Below are positions 57,670-64,000 of a stretch of DNA of 64,000 nucleotides, piece by piece. Position 1 is the first letter of the stretch, and each line of letters starts with the position of its first letter. The position numbers and the translations under genes are program-made. The notes beneath the pieces are model-generated. The model searched no databases and had not been told where the DNA came from. It worked only from the letters and a program-made list of their open reading frames with translations. Origin of the DNA: CBDDEH01 sp965226865 (lineage in GTDB: Bacteria > Chloroflexota > Dehalococcoidia > Lucifugimonadales > JAGWBF01); NCBI GenBank assembly GCA_965226865.1, contig CBDDEH010000004.1, forward strand, positions 620,001 to 684,000. Reading direction: 5' to 3'.

Positions 57670-58565
57670 TAAGCCCGAATCCACCGAAGGACGTCCTTGG
57701 GGACAGCCATTGAAGAAGCCAGCGGGTGCTCCTCTGAATCTGGGATAATGGTTTTGGAACAGAAACCCGCCCGGAAACAAGGAGCACCCAATAGATGCTG
57801 CCACGCAACCACCCCGACCGGATCCGTGTCTCCTTCGACGACCATCGCCTGGTGGCCAATGCCGGGCTGATCCTTCCGGCCACCCTAGCCCGGCACCTGA
57901 GCCTGCGGGAACTCGTCGACCATCACCTTGACCTCGGCGGAGCGCCGGGACGGGCGAACACCGGGGACAAGATGCTGACGCTGGTCGCTTCCGCGCTGGC
58001 AGGCGGCGACTGCATCGACGACGCCGATGCGCTGCGCGCTGGTGGGACGGTCGGTGTTCCAGGCTGCGTGGTCAAGGCGCCATCCACCCTGGGGACCTTC
58101 CTGCGCAGCTTCCGGTGGGGCATGTCCGTCAACTCGACCGCGTGAGCCGCCAGTTGCTGGCCCGGGCCTGGGCCGCTGGGGCCGGACCCGGCGACTCGCC
58201 CCTGACCATCGACCTTGATTCGACCATCTGCGAGACCTATGGACTGGCCAAGGAGGGAGCGCGCCACCACGGCTATACCGGCGCCCGCGGCTATCACCCG
58301 CTGCTGGCCATTGCCGCCGGCACCGGAGACGTGCTGATGTCCCGGCTGCGCGAGGGCCCGTGCCAACACCGCCCGTGGCGCCGCCCACTTCCTGCGTGAG
58401 ACGGTGGGGCGGGTGCGCTACGGCGGGGCCAGGGGCCAACTCACGGTGCGGGCCGACAGCGGCTTCTACGCCCACACTGTCGTTGCCGTCTGCCGGGAAA
58501 TGGATGTCCGCTTCTCTATCACCATCCGCCAGCGTGCCAGCCTGCGGGACCTGATCGAGGCGATA
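57670..58565 (+). pseudogene. IS1380-family element, truncated and frameshifted (copy 2, arm 2)
   Basis: The transposase starts at 57,795 (M-L-P-R-N-H-P-D-R-I-R). One G is missing at about 58,116 (G-T-F-L-R-S-F-R-W-G then shift), and one base is added near 58,357, so the frame breaks at 58,145 and is regained near 58,400. The 3' end is cut at the same point as copy 1. Residues 1-48 differ from copy 1 at many positions while the rest is the same, a mosaic that suggests gene conversion between arms. Confidence 0.85.
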
Positions 58566-58822
58566 TCAGTCGGGATTGCCCAGATCAAACTGATTCCTCC
58601 AACCATGTGACCCTGGGGGATGGCTCGAACTATAAAAGGGCAGCCTGAGGGCGTCAACTGCATCCGATTCACTCAACTGACCCACTCCCATAGGGTAACC
58701 ACCCCCCTGACGAGCGTAAAAGTCTAGAATTGCCTGCCCCTGCCCAAGCGTCTCCCTCGGGGTGGTCTATTTACCCCGGACGACCCCATAACTGTCCGAA
58801 ATACCGGTGCTCTCAAAGCAGG

Positions 58823-59155
58823 CTAGCCAGGTGCCAGCCGAAGCCGGCTGATCCGTTCTAGTATCCCGGTCAGCATTTCCCTGGTTACCAGCACCTCGGC
58901 AAGCTGAAACACCAGCCTCCTTGCGTGGCGTACCAGTCGCCCACCCGTCTTGATCAGCCTGGTCTGAAGACTGCTCAGAGTCCAGTGCTTCATATCCTCC
59001 GGCAACACCAGCCTTCTCATAAAGTTGCCCAGGTTGTAAGTCAGGACGAACAGCCATAGTCTCACCTGGTTGGCCACGAACTTGTGGCAGGAAAGCCGGG
59101 TCCAGTTCAGGGCGTACTTGCCCTCCTTGATCCACTGCCGGCGTGATGGAATCAC
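58823..59155 (-). pseudogene. IS1380-family transposase, C-terminal remnant (arm 2)
   Basis: Mirror copy of 52,736-53,068 with the same residues (R-Q-W-I-K-E-G-K-Y-A-L-N-W to L-R-L-A-P-G). It ends 258 bp from the truncated IS1380 copy 2. See arm 1. Confidence 0.75.
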
Positions 59156-59870
59156 CAATTGTTGAAGCATGGAACTCCTTTGTGGCTTGCCCCATTCGGT
59201 CGTCAATACCGCGGGACAAGTACTCCATGACATTGCTGGCAAAGTTCTCGCCGGCTTCAAATGTCACCGAATCTACCCTGATGTCATCATATTCCGGAGT
59301 ACCAGGTTGGATGACCTCGAGGTGAACAAATGGAGGCACTACGCGACGAAAGTTTTTCAGTCCAGGGCTTTCCTCCCCGATAAGGTATTGTTGAGGTACC
59401 CTAACGCGAGATGGCCCACGCTGCGACTGCCCTAGAGCTTGCAGGCCAACGTTGCCCATCTTCCCTGTAATTACGAACGATCCTTTGTAATTGTTCGGCG
59501 AAAGAAGCCATATGTAGTTCTCCTAAGGCCGTATACGGCATCCAGAGCAAGCTCAAGATCGAGAGCAAGCAGGAGTTGGTGGTCTGGGCTGTGCGCTACG
59601 GCCCTTGGACGATGATCAGGTAGGGAGATGAACCTCACACCGTGCTCCATCAATCTTGGGTTGCCCTGGGAGCGGACATCTCGCTGAGACGCGGGGGCGC
59701 GAAGGTCGTAGATAGAGCATCAGTGTAGCTGACCTCATGGTGAACTCTGACCGGGTACGTCGCCGGCTTGGCGCTACAATCGTCGTGCAGTCGGCCTCGG
59801 TAGGTTCACAGGGCCCCCAACCACATCTCGAAGACAGTTCTGTCTACCGTCCACTTAGGCCCACCAGACT

Positions 59871-59926
59871 GGACAAAATCAAGAACCTTCACGCTGAAGT
59901 TCGGTTGGCCCTGTAGTCGCATTGCC
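59871..59926. repeat. Short dispersed repeat at arm end, degenerate copy at 60,866-60,921
   Basis: CTGGACAAAATCAAGAACCT, then TCACGCTGAAGTTCGGTTGG, recurs about 1 kb on as CTGGACAAAAATCAAGAGCC, then TTCGTGCTCAGGTTAGGTTGG; the first part also ends arm 1 (51,994-52,022, reversed). It may be the terminus of an older mobile element, used as the recombination point that made the inverted repeat. The nuclease gene at 60,091 lies between the two copies. Confidence 0.55.
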
Positions 59927-60090
59927 TTGCCGCGTGCGAGAACGCGTGTATCACTCGGCTATGCTCTAGGTGTCCCCATTGCCTGACCTGCTCGGCGGCG
60001 GCGTGCCTGTTCACGTAAGGGCTACCCGATGTACGATGATGGGTGTGGTGCCAAGACTTAAGCTGACGACCCGTTTTGAGGGAGGCATCT

Positions 60091-60855
60091 ATGCATGATA
60101 GATTCTTGCCCGGGGTTCCATGTAAGCAGATTGAGGAAATCTACAACGCCGCGCCGGGCGAGGAAATCGCGAGCGGTAAGTTCGACAGCCCCGAATCATC
60201 AGCCGCTCTGGCTGCCAACACCTTTGGGTTCTTCCTCAATCGACCGGGGGATCTTCCTCCTCTGCCGGGATGTGAGGACGTCGAGTGGCCTGCGTCTTCA
60301 CTGTATGTCGAGAAGGAGGTCCGTTTCCCATGGAGGGGTGGACGACATCCCTGGCTTGATGCCCTTGTTATAGCTTCGTCGACACTCATCGGGGTTGAGG
60401 CCAAACGATTTGAGCCGTATCGGGCCAAAGGCCCCTTTTCCGAAGCATTCTGGCGACCGGTTTGGGGCAACCAAATGAGAGGCTACGAGAAAATCAGAGA
60501 CACCATTGGCACCACCTCTGATAGGTGCGCTGGCCTCAATGGTGCTCAGTTGGTCAAACATGCCCTCGCGTTGCGTACGCAAGCCAGTTCAGACGGTGAA
60601 TATGCTGGATCGCAACCCATCCTCTTCTACCTCTATGCGGAGCCGGACGCCTGGCCCAGAGACGGAAAGTCGATTGACGATGACGCGAAGGCCTCTCATC
60701 GAGAGGAGATCAATCATTTTGCGAAAAGCGTCGAGAGGGACGAGGTGAGATTCATCGCCTGTTCCTATCGTGAACTGCTGGCGACGTGGGAGCGGAGCGA
60801 AAACCTGGAGGTACGAGAGCACGCCAAGGCCGTAGCCTGTCGCTACTCACCCTAA
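60091..60855 (+). CDS. PD-(D/E)XK nuclease-like protein (putative restriction endonuclease family)
   Basis: 254 residues from the ATG at 60,091 with GGGAGG upstream. W-L-D-A-L-V-I-A then L-I-G-V-E-A-K-R-F-E-P-Y fits the D...E-x-K core of PD-(D/E)XK nucleases, similar to the PGN_0703-type putative restriction endonucleases. N-Q-M-R-G-Y-E-K-I-R and P-I-L-F-Y-L-Y-A-E-P are later conserved-looking segments. No methylase is next to it, so a stand-alone or orphan enzyme. It lies between two copies of a short repeat, suggesting a mobile cargo. Confidence 0.65.
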   Translation: MHDRFLPGVPCKQIEEIYNAAPGEEIASGKFDSPESSAALAANTFGFFLNRPGDLPPLPGCEDVEWPASSLYVEKEVRFPWRGGRHPWLDALVIASSTLIGVEAKRFEPYRAKGPFSEAFWRPVWGNQMRGYEKIRDTIGTTSDRCAGLNGAQLVKHALALRTQASSDGEYAGSQPILFYLYAEPDAWPRDGKSIDDDAKASHREEINHFAKSVERDEVRFIACSYRELLATWERSENLEVREHAKAVACRYSP

Positions 60856-61063
60856 TACAAACTGGACAAAAATCAAGAGCCTTCGTGCTCAGGTTAGGTT
60901 GGCGCTATAGCAGGGCTGCCCCCAACGCTTCGGCGTGGTTGCGCACGCCCCCTTGATTATCAGAATCCGCTATACTCACCAATGGTCAGGCGAGTGTGGT
61001 TCCGAGAGTGGGGCTGGATTGGCTAGCCCCGCGCCGTTGAGTGGACAGAAGGGGGGTAACGAT
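60856..61063. other. Intergenic stretch with degenerate repeat only
   Basis: Apart from the degenerate repeat copy at 60,866-60,921 and a G6 run at 61,051-61,056 that could serve as ribosome-binding site for the next frame, I see nothing here. Confidence 0.5.
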
Positions 61064-61651
61064 TTGCTTCGTTCGAGAAGTTCGATGGCCGCCAGGGTCA
61101 GTCTAGTCCCAATGGGCGTGCTGATTCTCTCCGTCGCTGGACGCAGCGGCGACGCGCCCACTCCCATGCCCATCTCCAAGCCCGACGATCCAGCGGAGTT
61201 TACCAAGGCGTTCGTGGCACAGGCCATCGATCGTTACGAGGCCGAGGGCCGCGTCGCGCCCCTCGCCTACCACGGCACGATGGAGAGCGTGGACGGCGAG
61301 TGGTAAGTTTTCGTCTTCGACGAGAACGACTGTGTAATAGTGCACCCGACGGTGTCTGCGAACGTAGGCGAAGACATCAAAGGGCCGTTGGGAACGGACG
61401 TGAATAGCTACAACTTCGGCGAGGACATGCTGACGGCAACAGAGGAAGGTAAGTGGGTCGGTTACGTCTATCTGAACCCTACAACTGAGAAGGAAGAGTA
61501 GAAGCACACGTGGGTAGTCAAGCACGACGGCCTGATCTTCGGTTCTGGATGGTACGAGAGGCAACAGAACCGTACCTCGTGTTCATCAATGGTGGAGCAG
61601 GCCGGACAGCGACCATGTTCGACAGGCTTCCGCGAAGCGCCGCCCACTTAA
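61064..61651 (+). pseudogene. Cache-domain lipoprotein pseudogene with two nonsense codons
   Basis: From a TTG at 61,064 (G-rich ribosome-binding site) a signal-peptide-like segment M-A-A-R-V-S-L-V-P-M-G-V-L-I-L-S-V-A-G-R-S-G-D is followed by a small-molecule-binding Cache domain: F-V-F-D-E-N-D-C-V-I-V-H-P-T, G-E-D-I-K-G-P, W-V-G-Y-V-Y-L-N-P-T-T, V-V-K-H-D-G-L-I-F-G-S-G-W-Y. A TAA at 61,304 and a TAG at 61,499 interrupt the same frame, each where Tyr is expected. The lipobox Cys is Arg (CGC for TGC). So at least three disabling changes in an otherwise continuous frame. Confidence 0.75.
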
Positions 61652-61858
61652 CACTCCACCGGGGTGAGCGATATCCACGCCGAGACATTCAGCATAGAGG
61701 TAAACTTCCTGACAGGCCGGTAGACCGGCAGCAGGGCAATCGTTGTTGATCAGAGGGTGACGATGTATCATATGAAATGTATTGAGGAGACGAATCTCCT
61801 TTGCATTCAACCCGTTCATCCTGGTTGGCAAATGGCATCAGCCTGAGGAGGAGGGAAG

Positions 61859-63112
61859 GTGTTCAAGATCGATAAGTTCCGTTTGGTGGTAGTTGCTCTG
61901 CTTGCCGTTTTGACTGTGGCAGTGGCCGCTTGCGAGAGTGAACCCGAAAAGGCGCCTGATCCGTTGATTGTCGGCCACCTCAACGCCCTCACCGGGTCGC
62001 TGTCCTACTTCGGCGAGTCCCACTCAAACAGTATCGGCCTGGCGGCGGACCACATCAACCGTGCTGGCGGTATCCAGGGCGGCTCCGTGGTCTTGGTTCA
62101 CCGCGACACCGCAGTGAATCCGGTCCAGGGCGTGTCCGCGGCTGAGGAGTTGGTGAATGTTCAGGGAGTGGTGGCGATCGTGGGGGCGTTGGCGAGCGGT
62201 GTAACTATACCTGTCGCCACTTCGGTGACCGTCCCCAACGGCGTGCTGCAAGTTTCCGGCGCATCGACCGCGCCCGCCATAACCGTGCTGGAAGATAACG
62301 ATTTCCTGTTCCGTACTTCACTGTCCGACGCCTCTCAGGGCGTGGTTCTGGCGGATTTGGCCAAGGAGTTGGGCTACGAGAGCGCGGGCATCCTGTACAT
62401 CAATAACGCATATGGGGAAGGGTTGGCGGCCCAGTTCACGGAATCGTTTACCGCCTTGGGTGGCACGGTAATCGCCTCGGTGCCTCACGAAGATAGCCAG
62501 CCTACCTTCGTTTCCGAGTTGGAGAAGGCCACCGAAGGCGACCCTGACGTCCTGATCGCTATCAGCTACCAGCAGGCCGAGATTTACCTACGCCAGGCCC
62601 TGGAAGGCGGTTATGCGGACACCTTCTTGTTCGTGGACGGCACCAAGATCCCCGAATCTTTCGCAGTCATCGGCTGGGACCTTCTGGAAGGCAGCTATGG
62701 CACCGGGCCGGGCTTCGAGGCCAACCCGTCAACCCAGGCGTTCATCGACTCCTATGTGAGGACCTACGACATGGAGCCTGAGCATCCCTTCATGAACGAA
62801 ACCTACGACGCGATGATCCTTATCGGCTTGGCTGCGGCCAAGGCCGGGACCACCACGGACTCTGCCGCTATTCGCGACGCCCTCCGGGACGTGGCCAATC
62901 CCCCCGGCGAAGTGGTGAGGCCCGGAGAGGAGGGCATCAAGCGGGCCATGGAGCTGATCGCCGATGGCAAGGACATTAACTACGAGGGAGCTGCCGGCTC
63001 GGTTGACTTGGACGAGAACGGTGACGTCATCACAGGCCACATCGAAGTGTGGAAGATCGAAGGCGGCGAGATCGTTTCGGATCGCCAGGTGCCGGTTGAC
63101 TTGGGCCAATAA
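61859..63112 (+). CDS. Branched-chain-amino-acid-type ABC transporter substrate-binding lipoprotein
   Basis: 417 residues. Signal peptide with lipobox A-V-A-A-C, lipidated Cys at about 25. The type I periplasmic-binding fold (LivJ/LivK, Peripla_BP_6) is seen in L-I-V-G-H-L-N-A-L-T-G-S-L, A-A-D-H-I-N-R-A-G-G-I, V-A-I-V-G-A-L-A-S-G and Y-G-E-G-L-A-A-Q-F. GTG start preceded by GAGGAGGAGGG. Permease and ATPase genes that should follow are replaced by an IS1380 fragment 35 bp downstream, so its transporter is cut off or elsewhere. The 207 bp before it hold small hairpins but no gene. Confidence 0.87.
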   Translation: MFKIDKFRLVVVALLAVLTVAVAACESEPEKAPDPLIVGHLNALTGSLSYFGESHSNSIGLAADHINRAGGIQGGSVVLVHRDTAVNPVQGVSAAEELVNVQGVVAIVGALASGVTIPVATSVTVPNGVLQVSGASTAPAITVLEDNDFLFRTSLSDASQGVVLADLAKELGYESAGILYINNAYGEGLAAQFTESFTALGGTVIASVPHEDSQPTFVSELEKATEGDPDVLIAISYQQAEIYLRQALEGGYADTFLFVDGTKIPESFAVIGWDLLEGSYGTGPGFEANPSTQAFIDSYVRTYDMEPEHPFMNETYDAMILIGLAAAKAGTTTDSAAIRDALRDVANPPGEVVRPGEEGIKRAMELIADGKDINYEGAAGSVDLDENGDVITGHIEVWKIEGGEIVSDRQVPVDLGQ

Positions 63113-63147
63113 ATCCAGCGCGGGCCGAAACTAGACTCCTAGCGATT

Positions 63148-64000
63148 GCGCCGGGACGGGCGAACACTGGGGACAAGATGCTGACGCTGGTCGCTTCCGC
63201 GCTGGCAGGCGGCGACTGCATCGACGACGCCGATGCGCTGCGCGCTGGTGGGACGGTCGGTGTTCTAGGCTGCGTGGTCAAGGCGCCATCCACCCTGGGG
63301 ACCTTCCTGCGCAGCTTCCGGTGGGGGCATGTCCGTCAACTCGACCGCGTGAGCCGCCAGTTGTTGGCCCGGGCCTGGGCCGCTGGGGCCGGACCCGGCG
63401 ACTCGCCCCTGACCATCGACCTGGACTCGACCATCTGCGAGACCTATGGACTGGCCAAGGAGGGAGCGCGCCACCACGGCTATACCGGCGCCCGGGGCTA
63501 TCACCCGCTGCTGGCCATCGCCGCCGGCACCGGAGACGTGCTGATGTCCCGGCTGCGCGAGGGCCGGGCGAACACCGCCCGTGGCGCCGCCCACTTCCTG
63601 CGTGAGACGGTGGGGCGGGTGCGCTACAGCGGGGATAGGGGACAACTCACGGTGCGGGCCGACAGCGGCTTCTACGCCCACACTGTCGTTGCCGCCTGCC
63701 GGGAAATGGATGTCCGCTTCTCCATCACCATCCGCCAGCGCGCCAGCCTGCGGGACCTGATCGAGGCGATACCAGAGGAGGACTGGACTCCCATTCCCCA
63801 CTGGATGGACGGCGCCGCCGATGTCGCCGAGACCACCTGCACCCCCTTCCAGACCGAGCCGGACGCCCCGCCGGCGCGGCTCATTGTCCGGCGGGTGAAG
63901 CCGACACCCGGTTCCCAGCTCGCCCTCTTCGCCAGATACAGCTATCACGGCTTCATCACCGACCGGGACGGGGAGTTGCTCGAACTGGAGGCTGACCATC
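63148..64000 (+). pseudogene. IS1380-family transposase, 5'-truncated, runs off window (copy 3)
   Basis: Begins at A-P-G-R-A-N-T-G-D-K-M, residue about 48 of the family, with no start or IS end in front, and stays open to the window edge. It contains both catalytic Asp regions (I-D-L-D-S-T-I-C and V-R-A-D-S-G-F-Y) and continues beyond where copies 1 and 2 are cut: P-E-E-D-W-T-P-I-P-H-W, R-L-I-V-R-R-V-K-P, Y-S-Y-H-G-F-I-T-D-R. Its breakpoint coincides with the place where copies 1 and 2 change from divergent to identical. Confidence 0.85.

Larger units (their letters stand above)
57670..59897. repeat. Inverted-repeat arm 2 (2,228 bp)
   Basis: Reverse complement of 51,994-54,221. Positions map as arm 1 = 111,891 minus arm 2. 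The sequence from about 57,930 to 59,897 looks identical to arm 1 apart from two compensating indels in the IS1380 copy; the first ~260 bp differ at many bases. It carries the mirrored copies of the small phage-type gene (59,401-59,511, minus), the LuxR-like remnant (59,510-59,623, plus) and the second IS1380 remnant (58,823-59,155, minus). Confidence 0.92.

Noticed and set aside
61064..61651. Genetic-code change or suppressor use of TAA/TAG as Tyr
   Set aside because: All confidently called genes nearby end at ordinary stops, and Tyr is coded normally elsewhere in the same frame; simple decay is more likely.
61586..61831. Minus-strand open frame of 81 codons opposite the Cache pseudogene tail
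   Set aside because: It overlaps pseudogene sequence, has no ribosome-binding site and matches nothing I recognise.

Overview
The window is a long surface-polysaccharide (capsule/O-antigen-like) locus followed by a region worn down by insertion sequences and prophage remnants. The host is probably an uncultured bacterium of Chloroflexota type (Dehalococcoidia/SAR202-like). That guess is weak: it rests on overall gene style, lipoprotein-type binding proteins, many IS families and an inserted 26-bp palindromic repeat; no rRNA or marker gene is present to settle it.

Layout. (1) 1-1,452: regulatory head of the locus, with a 5'-truncated MarR-type regulator, a NusG/RfaH-like antiterminator and a cytidylyltransferase fragment. 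(2) 1,453-11,919: pseudaminic-acid-type nonulosonate genes (pseB, pseC, pseI, pseG, two GNAT acetyltransferases), mixed with a B12-type radical SAM protein, a Gfo/Idh/MocA dehydrogenase and a SpsF-aminotransferase fusion. (3) 11,906-16,551: an acyl-carrier module (FkbH-like HAD-IIIC protein, ACP, MaoC-SDR fusion) and a DUF4910 peptidase-like protein. (4) 16,605-22,827: a four-gene set that matches, protein for protein, the cytidine-diphosphoramidate pathway known from Campylobacter jejuni capsule O-methyl phosphoramidate synthesis (Cj1418, Cj1417, Cj1416, Cj1415 types). It is split by an IS630 element whose pre-insertion sequence can be rebuilt. (5) 22,820-26,975: an unknown protein, a formyltransferase-fold protein, a CysQ-like 3'-phosphatase, a sulfotransferase-fold protein and a methyltransferase. 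I propose that these transfer and process the phosphoramidate group and recycle the donor. (6) 27,001-45,204: a second DUF4910 protein, a PFTS-motif protein, an ABC flippase, methyltransferases, two related beta-sandwich-like unknowns, two GT4 glycosyltransferases, a UDP-sulfoquinovose synthase, and an epimerase/reductase/2-epimerase trio for an N-acetylated 6-deoxy-sugar. Several genes here are broken (TylF-like methyltransferase frameshift, integrase remnant, headless polymerase beside an IS3 element).

(7) 45,246-51,824: housekeeping-type genes (GDPD phosphodiesterase, FAD amino-acid oxidase, a small helical protein), cobQ beheaded by an IS110 element with a candidate bridge RNA, and a lipoprotein with a perfect 24-bp tandem repeat. 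(8) 51,994-59,897: a 2,228-bp inverted repeat, made of truncated IS1380-family pieces, brackets a phage-like segment with a terminase small subunit, small phage-type genes, an IS1182 transposase and tRNA-Gly/tRNA-Leu. (9) 59,898-64,000: a PD-(D/E)XK-like nuclease, a Cache-domain pseudogene with two in-frame stops, a branched-chain-amino-acid-type binding lipoprotein, and a third, 5'-truncated IS1380 transposase running off the window.

Read together, the polysaccharide genes predict a glycan carrying a nonulosonic acid, possibly acylated through an ACP, sulfoquinovose, an N-acetyl-6-deoxy-hexosamine and a phosphoramidate (or sulfate) substituent. The missing polymerase and broken genes suggest that the locus is partly decayed or recently shuffled.
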